64,000 bases of DNA, taken from Manis javanica. Lineage: Eukaryota > Chordata > Mammalia > Pholidota > Manidae. The first letter of the stretch is position 1; each line of letters opens with the position of its first letter. The position numbers were made by a program, and so were the translations under genes. This document shows, piece by piece, positions 11,730-22,712 of this stretch. The stretch lies in NCBI RefSeq assembly GCF_040802235.1, contig NC_133165.1:11193623-11257622 (forward strand), read 5' to 3'. The notes beneath the pieces were generated by a model. That model was not told the DNA's origin and made no database searches. It saw only the letters and a program-made list of their open reading frames with translations.

Positions 11730-14180
11730 TGTTTTTTAATTGAGGTATAATTTATATACAGTAGAAGAGAGAGAGCCTAAGTGTAAAGGTTGACGAATTT
11801 GGACAAATGTGCTTTTTGTATATTTCAAAACTCAGTGAAGATGAAGATTATTTCCTTTACACTGAAAATCCTCTCATGCCCAGTAATTCCTCTGACATCA
11901 CAAGCAAATACTTAATTTTGTATATTCTTGATCTTCATATAAAGGGAATCAAACATTTTGTGCCTTTTTGTGTCTACTATTGCTCAGTATAGTGTTTTTT
12001 TGAGATGATTTATGTTATTACACATATCAGCAGATTGTATCTCTTCATCACTGAGTATCGTAGAAATATACAATAATTTGTTTATACTTTCTCCTGCGAG
12101 ATGGATATTGTGTTCTTTCCACTGTGGAGCTGTTACGAATAAAGCTCTTATGAACATTCACATGTAAGTATTTTCCTGGACAAATATTTTCATTGCCTTT
12201 ATATAAATATATGGAGCGGAATTGCTGGGTTATAGAGTAGGTATGTACTTAATTTAAAAAGAAATTGCTAGTTTCCAATGTGGTTGTACCATTTTAAAAT
12301 CCCACCAGCAATAGCCCTGCTAACATTCGGTGTTGCCAGTTCTTTGAACTTTAGCCATTATATTGGGCAGTATATATTTAAAGCAATATCTCATTTTAAT
12401 TTGCTTTTCCTTGATCACTAATGATGTCGAACTGTCACATGCAGGGCGGACATTCTTATATTTTTCTTTGGGAAATGTTGAGGTCTTTACTCATTGTCCA
12501 ATTGGCTTGCTTGTCTTTTCATTGTTGATACATGTTAGTGTAAATATTTTCTCCCAGTTTGCAACTTGCCTAATTTTATAAGAATATCTTTCAGTGAGCA
12601 AAAGTTTTAAGTTTGATGAAATCTAATGTATCCCCTTTATTCTTAGCATCCTAAAAAATCTTTGCTTATTAAAGGAATAAGAAAATGTTCCTTTAGGTTT
12701 CCTCTCAAAGTTATAAAATTTTAGTTTTTAAATTGAGATCTATAAGACACCTGTAGTTATTTTTTGTGAATGCTATAGAGGTCAAGATTCAAATTTCCTT
12801 CTTGATATTCAGTTGCCTTTAGCATCATTTGCTCAATAGATTTTTGTTGCCCCATTGAAATTTTTTGGCACTTCCTTAGAAAACCATTGATCATATATGT
12901 ATAGATTCATTGATCTATTTCCCTATCTAAATGTCACACTGTCCTGATTACTGTGACCTTATAGTAGCTTTGAAATCAACAAGTATAAATTCCTCAACCT
13001 TATCTCCTTCCAAGTCATTTTCACTACTTTAGGTCCTTTGCATTTACTATAAATGTTTTAATTAGATTTTTTGTTTATCTTCTAAAAAGCCTTATTTTGA
13101 GTGGGGTTGCCTTGACTTTAGAGGCCAAATTGGGGGTAATTGGTATCTTCAAAATATTAAGTCATCAATATCACATATTCTCCATTTATTCAGGTATTTT
13201 TAAACTTACCTTCTATAAACTAGTTTTTAGACTAAGGCTGTTTTATTAGATGTTATTTTCTAATTGCCTATTGATTAGCATATAGACAGCAGATAAATAT
13301 TTAGATGTTATCATTGTATACTGCAGTCTTGGTAAATCTCACTTACGAGATTTCAGCTTTTTTGTGCATTCTTTGGTGTTTCTACCTAAAAAATCATATT
13401 ATCTGCCAATAAAGACACTTTATTGTGTTCTTTCTGAACTTTAAGTTGCTTGTTTCTACTTGAATTCAGTAAGACCTCCAGTACAAAGTCAAATAAAAGT
13501 GGTAAGAGCAGGAATCCTTACCTTATTCCTAATTTTAAATGAGAGAATTCACTATTTCCTGATTAAGATTTATGCTCACTGTAGATCTTTCTTTCTTTTC
13601 CTAGTTCACTGGGAGATTTTTATCATTAATGAGTGTTTAATTTTGCCAGATACTTTTTTCCACATATATTAAGATACATGAAGTTTGTCCTTCCTATTAA
13701 TGTGATGAATAATTTATACTGAAGTTTAAGTATAATTAATTGATACTTTGTTACTGGGATAAGCCTTGCCATGTCTGGTCTTATTATCCTTTTTATAGAT
13801 TGTTGGATGTATTTTGCTCATGCTTTGTTAAGGATTTTCTCATGTATTTTCATGAGAGATATTGGTCAGTAGTTTTCTTTTCTGGAAATATATTTGACTA
13901 ATTTTGGTATCAGGATTATTCTGGTCTTAAGAAATGAGGAGGGAAATGATATTTCCTCTGCTATCTTTTAAAAAGTGTGTGTAAGATTGGTATTATCAAT
14001 TTTACTTTGGTTAGAATGTACCAGTGAAAATATTTCAGCCTGATGGGAAATTTTAAATTTTTGGAAAAGATTTTTAAACAAATCTAGTCCTATGGATAAG
14101 TTCTATTTCTATGATCTGATCTATCTTTCATCTAAAACTCATCATGGAGAATGACAGGAAGGGTCATCATGAGTTTATTT
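11730..14180 (-). mobile_element. Old LINE-1 (L1M class), antisense
   Basis: Reading plus, the antisense L1 3' end starts at 'TTTTAATTGAGGTATAATTT' and continues through the familiar antisense ORF2 blocks ('GAATTGCTGGGTTATAGAGT', 'CCACCAGCAATAGCCCTGCT', 'AACTTTAGCCATTATATTGG', 'GATATTGGTCAGTAGTTTTC'). About 2.4 kb of ORF2 and 3' UTR remain, heavily diverged and frame-broken. The short plus-strand open frames in the interval are antisense shadows. Confidence 0.85.
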
Positions 14181-14440
14181 TTAAGTCCTTTCATGTGGGT
14201 CTACAAGATGCTGAGGGGGAGCCACAGCTTATTTAAGACATGGATAACCAATATTTTAAATGAAATAAGTGTTAAGACTAAAACATCCCAATAATTGTCT
14301 TTCACCATGATCATGCTAGGAACCTGTCTACTAACTGACAGTATGACCACAGTATTATCTTGAGATGTTGCCTCAGAAAGTATCTCACTGTTTTTAAATG
14401 CATTTTTATAACCCAACTGGATTATCCCTGTTTTAGAAAT
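14181..14440. other. Insert or unassigned segment within the antisense L1
   Basis: The L1 alignment is interrupted here by about 260 bp that I cannot match to L1. It may be a small old element inserted in it. Confidence 0.35.
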
Positions 14441-14890
14441 TAGTGCCTTTCAATGAATTTTACTGTTACCTAAGTTACTAAGCTTGCATTTACTCATAGT
14501 ATTTCTTTTTTGTGTCTTTGGTGTCTGAAGGATCTATAGGAACACTCTGTTTTTCATTGCTGGTATCATTTGTGTTTTTCTTTTTCCTCGATCAATTTTG
14601 TTAGAGATTTTTCAGTTTTATTAATATTTTCACACAAACAACTTTTGCCTTTCTTGTCTTTCCATTATTGGTTCTTGATTTGATTGATTTCCAGTTTTAC
14701 TAAAATTATTATTTCTTTTTACTTACTTTCGGTTTAAATTATTCTTCCTCCCCTATTTCATTATGTTAGTTTAGGTTTAGACATTGATATCATACCCTGT
14801 ATCTTTGCTAATATAAACACTTAAGTCTAAATTTCCACTAAATGATGGTTTTACCTGTTTTCCACTCATTTTAAGTTGTATTTTCATTAC
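14441..14890 (-). mobile_element. Old LINE-1, antisense, continuation
   Basis: Blocks such as 'CAATTTTGTTAGAGATTTTT', 'TTCTTGATTTGATTGATTTC' and 'CCTGTATCTTTGCTAATATA' continue antisense L1 ORF2 in the same orientation as the upstream fragment. Confidence 0.7.
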
Positions 14891-14904
14891 TGTCTACACA
14901 GCCA

Positions 14905-15110
14905 ATTGTTCAGAAGCACAGGGCTTGTGACTGGAAACTGAAGTTGAAATTGGTGGTGGAGGCAGTGCTGCGAGACTGAACCTTTAGCCTGCAGGATCTG
15001 ATACTATCTCCAAATGGATAGTGGCAGAATTGAGTTAAGTTGTTAGGACACCCAGCTGTTATCTGGAGCATTGCTTGGAACTGTGATCAGTACACAAATA
15101 CTCTGTGTGA
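14905..15110 (+). mobile_element. ERVL/MaLR-related LTR 3' fragment
   Basis: Contains 'GGGCTTGTGACTGGAAACTG', 'GGATCTGATACTATCTCCAA' and 'GGACACCCAGCTG', blocks I recognise from mammalian ERVL-class LTRs. The subfamily is not assigned. Confidence 0.5.
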
Positions 15111-15111
15111 C

Positions 15112-15510
15112 AATCACCCCAAAATTTGGCAGCTAAAAATATTTATTAACACAAGCAGTTTGTAAGAGTCATGAATCTGGGATCAGCTTTGCTAGGTGTC
15201 CCTGCCCCGAGCTCACTCATGAAGCCATCAGAAGAAGGTTTCGGTTCCTCACTTTGTGGGGGCCTTCCAGAGAGTTGCTCATAACATGACTTGCCCCAGA
15301 GCAAGATAGAAGCTGCAATCTTTTTATAACCTAATATTGAAAACAACAGTCCATCGGTTCTGCCCTCGAGAGTATCAAGCCACAGAGTCTAACCCAGTAT
15401 AACTCATTAGAAGTGGTGTGTCTAAAACCTGTTTACACTCAAGGAGAGGGGAATTAGGCTTCCCTGTTGAAGGGAGAGGAACCTGTGGACATATTTTTAA
15501 CACTTTTGCA
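15112..15510. repeat. Medium-reiterated mammalian repeat, subfamily unassigned
   Basis: The motif order ('CCAAAATTTGGCAGCTAAAA', 'CTCACTTTGTGGGGGCCTTC', 'CTCAAGGAGAGGGGAATTAG') matches a common dispersed mammalian repeat. A shorter copy of the same family is near 38985-39215. The minus-strand open frame at 15146-15346 lies in it and is not a gene. Confidence 0.5.
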
Positions 15511-15841
15511 CTGAGCTTCTTTAATCTTTATATCAATAGCCTATTCACAAGCATGATCATTTTTTTACAGTGTAGATTTTAGGGCTCCACTACATATAAT
15601 AATCTACAAGATCTAACCCATAGATCAAGGTAGCAATATGCTCATTTTTTTATATCCCCCCCATCGATTCGTGAGTAATTGCCTATATTTATCAGGAAAT
15701 GTGATATCACCTCTCCCTCTCTCCTTTTACTTCCATCCTCCTTATCTATTAAAAAAAAAAAAGCAGTCTTGCTTACAGAGAATACCGGGGAGGAAAGTTT
15801 GAAAATATAAACAGTTTACTTGCGCTTCTAGGTTTTTAGCT

Positions 15842-16165
15842 GCCCTAGATCCTATGGCTCTCACAAGGCTTCAACTTCAAAACCTGGATTCACAAAATCC
15901 GACCTGTGCCCTCTGCCCTAATAAGCTCACAGCCCTGCAAGTGGCAAGAGGACAACTTTGAAGGTCACACATTTCTTTCTAACCTACACTTACAAACTTA
16001 GCTAGAATTTGGAAATCTACGGAATACATTACACCCTTATGACCTCATTTAACAACATTTAGGTATATCCCTAAATGCCCTGTGTCCAAGTACAGTCACC
16101 CTGGAGATGGAGCTTTAACATATTAATTTTGGAGGGACACAATTCAGTCCATAATAATTGGCATT
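15842..16165 (-). mobile_element. MaLR LTR fragment (MLT1/MST-like), antisense
   Basis: Positions 16040-16155 read, antisense, the 5' start of MST/MLT1 LTRs ('TTATGACCTCATTTAACAAC' then 'GGGACACAATTCAGTCCATA'). The left part is worn. It shares sequence with the copy at 17690-18088, including bases past the expected LTR end. Confidence 0.6.
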
Positions 16166-16479
16166 AGTGCCTTGATACATATGAGACTAATATGTCTCCT
16201 TATCATAAAGAAAGAGAGGGCAACTTAGAGAATCACATGTTTTTTCCTAACTTACAAACTTAGCTAGAATTTAGAACTCTCTGGGGGGTGGCGTCTTGAA
16301 AGTTTTCCAGAATGATCCTTGATTCACAACGCTACAGATTTTTCTGTAGAATCTTGGTGATGGTATAGGGCAGGGACCTGGAACAAACAACATAATTAAA
16401 ACTTCCTGCTTATGAAATGTAAAATGCTGAGATATAAACAGTACATAAGAACTGGAAGGATTCCATCTCAAAGTTAAGA

Positions 16480-16925
16480 TTCTGTTTTAAAAACCAGGAA
16501 GTTAGGAAGTGAGATTCCTAACATATTCTTTAGTAAACAGACAATAACTCAACCTACTTTGGGGGCAGGGCAGAAGGTCTTAGATTGATATATTCCCAGA
16601 GGGAAGCGGCTCTCCTGGAGAGGAACTGACCAATTTCTTGTGTTAATTTTGCAGAATTACCTGGAGGATTGATAATAGAAGAGAAGAAACTTAATGTCTT
16701 TTTCTGGGGATAAGCATTTTGAGACCACTTTACATGCCTATACCTCCTAGCCCTTTGAAAAATCCTTAAAAAAGGGAACCCCAGGCCTTTTAGCTTGTCT
16801 CCTTTTTGAGGACACCGCACTTTTTCTCTCTTTAAGTGGGTAACTTTAAATAAAGCGTTTTCACTGCTCCACTTGATTGCTTTTTGTCTCTGCGCTTTTC
16901 CAGTGGTAAGAGTCTTTGTTTCTTT
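16480..16925 (+). mobile_element. Candidate LTR, possibly class I endogenous retrovirus
   Basis: The segment has an LTR-like layout: a TATA-like CCTTAAAAAAGGG near 16764, then AATAAAG at about 16850 and a T/C-rich U5-like stretch. No gag, pol or env reading frame adjoins it, so at most it is a solo LTR. I cannot match it to a named family. The open frame at 16554-16820 shows no known domain. Confidence 0.4.
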
Positions 16926-17689
16926 GCTATTTCATTCTATTTCCAAGTCTTCATTTGGTCTCTGCTTTATCCTTGATAAACAGGGAGGGGCTGCTGAGAG
17001 CTCAGATTTGGGCCTGCAAGTTCCCGTTGCCTGGGTGACAGGACGGAACTGCAGGTGCAGGAGCCTGCCTAAAAACCTCCTTTCTTTGGGAAGTTCTTAG
17101 AATGTAATCTCACTCCATCCCTTGCTCAGCAGATTCCCAAATCCAGGGATAGTAGGGGCTAGCCCCCACGCAGTGCATCCAAGCAGACACGGACACCAAG
17201 TGACCCCGGCTTTGAGAGATGGCAAGGGAATCTACCCAATACCCAGAAAAGTTTCTCTCTAACTCTCTGCACTTTTCTGTTCTCAGCTGCCTGGACGGCA
17301 GCAGCCATTCATTTCTACTCTTGCCGTCACCCCGTTCTGGCTGAGATTTCACTTGGTGCGCAGGGAGAGACCTCCCAGATGCACCTGCTGCACAAGAGTG
17401 CAAAAGATACAATCAGTGATCTTCCTTACAGTTACATTTGAATCACCCTTAGCAATCCTGGTGTCTTTCAGTCCAGAAAGGTACTTTCATTCATTGAGAA
17501 AGTCTATACAATGAATCTCAAAGGGAAGATGTGCGTCAAGACCCCGGAACTTCCTCCAGGAGGCACAAACTCACATGCTCGTCTCCCAGAAGACAAAGGG
17601 ATATTAAAGAAGGTAGCTTTGGTCCAAAGGGCAAACGGGACTGTGATGCTCTTGACCAAGGAAAATCAGTTAAAGCTCACCTGTTGGTG
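16926..17689. other. Intergenic, relatively GC-rich, no gene accepted
   Basis: GC-richer than its neighbours, with open frames on both strands (16873-17100, 17110-17412, 17511-17741) but no recognisable domain or splice structure. It could be internal or flanking sequence of the LTR-like unit to the left. Confidence 0.4.
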
Positions 17690-18088
17690 TATTAGCTTGC
17701 CTAGGCTGTCGTCCCCAAATACCACAGACTGGGTGGCTTAAGCACCAGAAATCCATCTTCTCAGACTTTGGAGGCTAGAAGTCCATAAACAAGGTGCTAA
17801 CAAATTCAGTTCCTGGTGAGGAGTCTCATCCTGGTTTGTAAATGGCCACTTTCTGAGTCCACATGACCTTCCCTTTGTGTGCCTGAGGTGAGAGAGCTCT
17901 CTGGTGCCTTCTCCCTTCCAAACTTCTATGCAGACACCAGCTCTATGGGATTAGGGCCCCACCCTCGTGACCTCATTTAACCATATTTAAATAACTCCCT
18001 GACTACCCTGTGTCTGCATGAAGTCACACTAGGAATTAGAGTTTTAATATATTAATTTGGGGGAGGGGTAAAATTCAGTCCATAACAA
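17690..18088 (-). mobile_element. MaLR LTR (MST/MLT1-like), antisense, near complete
   Basis: Reading plus, 'AATACCACAGACTGGGTGGC' begins the antisense LTR 3' end. It continues through 'GATTAGGGCCCCACCCTCGT' and closes with 'AATTCAGTCCATAACA', the complement of the TGTTATGGACTGAATT LTR start. No coding interior adjoins it. Confidence 0.85.
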
Positions 18089-19130
18089 TTGATATTAGTG
18101 CTTTAATACGTGAAGCGAATATGTTCTCCATACTATAAGGAAAGATAGCTGGTAGTATGGTAAATTAAAATTCCATGCGGAAAATCTTTGATAGGATAAA
18201 AAGGAAAGAGTCTCCTATGTACTTAAGAAACACTCTCCAAAGGCTGTGTGATTGTATTATCATTCTAAACCATTATTGTTAAAATCTACAAAATGGCGAT
18301 AATAAGATCTACTTTTCAGAGTTAGGACATTCCTCAACTCAATAGATTTAATTGCTTCCCACTCATATCACCACTGTACTTTCTGCATAGCTCTATTCAA
18401 GAAATTATATTTTATAATTGTTTTTCCCATTCAACTCAAGCAATTTGAAAGCTAGAACTGTGCATCTCATCTTTGAATAAGTAGTCTTTTAATTCAGTTA
18501 ATTGCATATTTCTAGCTGTCCAATGAACACTTATATCAAAGAACTAATTAGCTTCAAGTCAGTGTGTTTGTTAAACATGAGACAAACATAAATGATAAGG
18601 AATAATGATTAGCAAACTTCTTAAGATTATGTTTGTACCTTTTTAATACTAATAATTTAACTATTTTCAACCTTTGTTAAAAATAATTTATTATTACATA
18701 ATATTGTCTTCATATTACCACAGATTGATTTGAATCACTCACATAATACACTTCAAAGGAGAAAATCAGATTTATGGTTTCTGATTTTGGTGTTAGTAAT
18801 ATCTGAGGTGAACCCCAGGATCTTAAACTGGTAGATGATATCCTTTTTAATGTTTTTTAAGTACTCTGAACTAAAGAATATTCTGATTATTTCCCATTTT
18901 ACAGATGCTGACTCCCTTTTAATATTTATTGATATCGATAACCTAGTTAGATCTGAAATCTGACTACCAACTTTAATTCCATATAAGCATAATTCCAACA
19001 ATTTCATGTATGAGTCGTTGAAGAGGTGAGAAAAGAAGAGGTGATACTAATTATGCCTAGGAGCAATCCATTTCAGCCTAATTTTAGCTTGAATCATAGA
19101 CACCCTAAGTGGCAGGGACTGAAGAGAGAT
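18089..19130. other. Intergenic, no gene seen
   Basis: AT-rich. The first 60-70 bases resemble the sequence just right of the MaLR fragment at 16150. The rest is unassigned. Confidence 0.5.
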
Positions 19131-19134
19131 GGAG

Positions 19135-19355
19135 CTAACATTTATTGACCATGTTTTTTGTACTTAGAAATACTGTTTATGTTACCTATTGTAACTTTCA
19201 ATTGTATTAGGCGTGGATCCTATCCATTTGAGTTAGTTAGGAAATTAAGGTTCACAGAATTTAAATAACTCAATGTACCGATGTTACAAAGGAAATAACA
19301 GACGCCAAATGCAAATTCAGATATGTCTGATGCCGGAACTCATGCTCCACGTCAG
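19135..19355 (-). mobile_element. MIR SINE, antisense
   Basis: 'GCTAACATTTATTGACCATG' and the downstream 'AATTTAAATAACTCAATGTA' type core follow the order of an inverted MIR, ending near 'GGAACTCATGCTCC'. Strongly diverged. Confidence 0.6.
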
Positions 19356-20794
19356 AAGGAATGATATTACATGGCAGTTCTTTTTCTCAGGGAAGGGAAT
19401 ATTGCCTGGGAGTCTTCTATTACCAGTATGAAAACCACCAACACGCCACTGTATCTTTTGCATTTACATCAGTCATAAGATAGGATGTTTCCAACAGCCT
19501 TGCCTTTACTCAGCCTCTCACCCTTGCCAGTATGTTCTGTGTTCCTGAATTCTTTTCCTCCACTTAGTTCATACACAGAAAACGTGTCTTCTGTTTTTGT
19601 AATCTTCCAGGCTTCTAATACTTTGAAAAACTATTTGCCAAATGTCAAATAGTATACGATTTAATAGTTTGCAACTATTTCTATATATTGCCCTGTGCCT
19701 ACAGAGTTAGAACATTACGAACTGTATTTCTGAGACACTTTCCCGAACTGGTGGTTTAAGTGCCAACTTTCTCTCAAGTTCTAATACTGAGAAATATGGG
19801 CAGAGGTTTGGAAAGTGGGAGGAGCCAACAGATTTGCAAATATTGGACCGGCACTTCCGGAGGAAGCACTTCGGGGGTTTGGACAGGAACAGCCCTGCTG
19901 TTCTAACAAGAGTGAAAGATTGAGGAAGTTTCTCCAGCGGCTGAGAAGCCATTTTACTGGCTCAGGGGTTCTGCACTCTTGGCATCCTGATTTTGTTTCT
20001 CTGTTCTTTCTAATGGCTTTGTAAACAATTCTATGCACCAAATCTCACTTGGCTTGAACTATCTAAAGTGGTATTTAGTATCCTGACTGGAAAGTGGATA
20101 TCATTCTTTTTTCCCTATCCATTCCATATTGTTAAAGAAGAGCTTGGAATGTTAACATTATTAGTCTTTGACATATTAAAACTTGAAGAGTGAATTTCTG
20201 GTAATAAGCACATCACATACCTCTGTAAGACAATATTTTCAAAAAAATTTCTCCTAATGTTTCATTAATTCATGAAAATTCTTGTCACTGGATTGAAACA
20301 ACCATGAAAACAAAGGCCCTTCAGGCTTGTAAAATTCAGATCTAAGTCATTTAAATGCTTGTAAATATATTAAGTGTATATACAGTTATATAATTTTAAA
20401 ATACTGAGTAGGGATATTTGTGTTTCAAGCCTACTACTGTGTGAAGTTTGGAAGTTAATATATTCTCTTTCCCATTCAGAGTCCTTAGAGTAAAATGAGT
20501 TCTTGCATGGATGAAAGTTCTAAGGTCTGTGTTAGTCCCCAGATTTTTATTTTGTTCTGTTTTACATGTTAATTGAAAAGCTCTAACAGAGATATTGACG
20601 TAGTTGATGAGGTCTTTTCTTGGTTCTAACCTATGCTCACACTTGTACGTGAACAAGTGCATTTATCTCTGAGTCTCGTGTATTTCATTTATATGAAACT
20701 GAGGGTACCTATGTTTCTTGCCTACTCTAAAATCACCTTTGATTCCAGTTTGACTTTGTTCCAGTTTGTTCTTTGAGTAATAGTTAAATCATCA
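19356..20794. other. Intergenic, no gene seen
   Basis: No recognisable coding exon. Overlapping short open frames at 19707-20041 lie on both strands and look like chance. Positions 20182-20280 resemble 22020-22125 at low identity. Confidence 0.5.
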
Positions 20795-20965
20795 CATGGC
20801 TCAAAACCTCAGTTTTTTTATTTATAAAATTGAAATAATATTTTCCTTTCTGCTCACCAAATGGGGATTAAATGAGATATCAGACAAAAAAAATGCCTTG
20901 TGTAAAGCCCACAACATAATATGATTCTATTATTTAGTATAGCAGGTGAATGTATATTTGAGAGT
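20795..20965 (+). mobile_element. MIR SINE
   Basis: 'CTCAAAACCTCAGTTTTTTT', 'TTTATAAAATTGAAATAATA' and 'GGGGATTAAATGAGATATCA' follow the MIR core and 3' half. Confidence 0.75.
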
Positions 20966-22104
20966 GTTTATACATTCATATATACACTTTTCACTTTATT
21001 AAAATATCTGGGTCTCACAACACTTTCTCTGAGGTTGAGCAACTTCTAGGAGTAGCCACTCTTATGTGGGTTGGTCACTCTATTTCATTAGAGTTAATAA
21101 AAGCTACGGCTACTAAGTGAAGAAATTCAGCCTTTTATTTAGGACACAGGTATCTGTACAACAGCCAGCCAGTCAACTATTTAAATACTATTGAATTAAT
21201 TAAAAGCTTGGAGCCGCCTATTGAAGTTGCATGACTAATTAGACACATGGTTATATAAATCCTACAAAAACTTAGGAGTGCCACCCTAAACTTTTTTTGG
21301 AGAATCAAAGGAGCATTGCCACTGTGGAATCTTAGCACTGAGATGGACTCTCTGTTTCTGGGCTTTTCCTGAATCACTCAACACAGTTACTTCTTCCGTG
21401 CCCAAAACCTCTTAGAGAATCAAAGATTCTGTAAAAGTCACATCATCCCAATTTTTAGACATGATCACTACTACCATGAGCAAACTTGAGACATGAAAGA
21501 ACTTCAGAAGATAGATACACATTGGAGTAACAGTAATAATAATAGCTCTGGAATTTAACTGAATGATCATTCTCCACGGGCTGTGCAGAGGTTTCTACCT
21601 TCTGCCATCACCAGCTCTGTTGTGCATGGTGACCTTTAACTGCATCTTGATTGTCCCAAATGCTCATCCTGTTTCTGATCTCACTCTTCTTGCCTATTTT
21701 AAACATTTCTAAGTTCTTCTCTGTTGTCCAAACAAAACAGGTTCTGTGTCTTATTATTTTTTCATTAATTGAGAGTGGAGTTTTCAGTACACAAGATAAA
21801 CGGATTGACTGTAACAAACTGTGCAGTATGTTATTTCCTCACAGATTGCCACATAAGTGGTGACAGATTGGCTCAGAGTCACGTACTTGTGGGTTATCCA
21901 AGATCTAGAACTTCAGCTCCGCTTGCTGTTCTTTTAATGGAGGTCGTGGGGAAAACTGGCTCTTCTCAACATCTGTGCATGTGATAATTATACAACTAAG
22001 CCAATTTAATCATTAAGATGTGAAGAGTAAGTTTCTAGTAATAAGAATACAGCACCTACGTATAAGACGGTATTTTTTTTTATGAGAAACAATTCTCCTA
22101 AACT
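20966..22104. other. Intergenic, no gene seen
   Basis: Unassigned DNA with short chance open frames (21177-21377, 21608-21984) that overlap on both strands and lack motifs. Confidence 0.5.
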
Positions 22105-22255
22105 TACATTCATTGGAAAATGAGACGACATTGTTATTATTTTCTATATTTTGCAGATCAAAAACCTGAGGCTCAGACAAGTAATTTATTCAAGATCTCT
22201 AGGTACCTTCAAAATTCCTGCTCTTACTTCTCTACTATTATCTGCCACCCTTTAA
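22105..22255 (-). mobile_element. MIR SINE, antisense
   Basis: 'TTTGCAGATCAAAAACCTGA' followed by 'GGCTCAGACAAGTAATTTAT' is the inverted MIR centre. Confidence 0.65.
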
Positions 22256-22317
22256 GTGAAGTCATATGTGTTAAAGCTAAAAGTCGGAACAATACAAAAA
22301 CAGTAAAAAAGTTCATA

Positions 22318-22712
22318 TAATAAAAAGCCTTGAATGTGGTTACTGGAGATGGTAGTAAGGGGAAGAGGAAATTGGAGGGAGGTGGTCAAAAAGTACAAAC
22401 TTCCAGTTATAAGACAAATAAGTACTAGGGATATAATGTACAACATGATGACCATAGTTAACACTGCTATATGGTATACAGGAAAGATGTTAAGAGACTA
22501 AATCCTAAGAGTTCTCATCACAAGGAAAATATTTTATTTTCTTTTTTGGCTTTCTGTTTTCATTGCACCTATATGAGATGATGGGTGCTAACTAAACTTA
22601 CAGTGGTTATCATTTCACTATAAATATAAGTCAAACCATTATTCTGTACACTTTAAACTTATACAGTGATATATATGCCAAGTATATCTCAATAAAACTG
22701 GGGAAAAATCAA
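22318..22712 (+). mobile_element. LINE-1 3' UTR fragment
   Basis: Blocks 'TGGTTACTGGAGATGGTAGT', 'ATAATGTACAACATGATGAC', 'AGTTCTCATCACAAGGAAAA' and the terminal 'TATATCTCAATAAAACTGGG' are an L1 3' UTR in sense orientation, including a typical L1 poly(A) signal context. The antisense open frame at 22252-22464 is a shadow. Confidence 0.85.

Noticed and set aside
14136..14176. Short inverted repeat AAACTCAT...ATGAGTTT
   Set aside because: Only 8 bp match perfectly around a 25-bp loop inside L1-derived DNA; not significant without statistics.
17110..17412. 100-codon minus-strand open frame
   Set aside because: No recognisable domain, no splice context, and it sits next to LTR material in a GC-richer patch.
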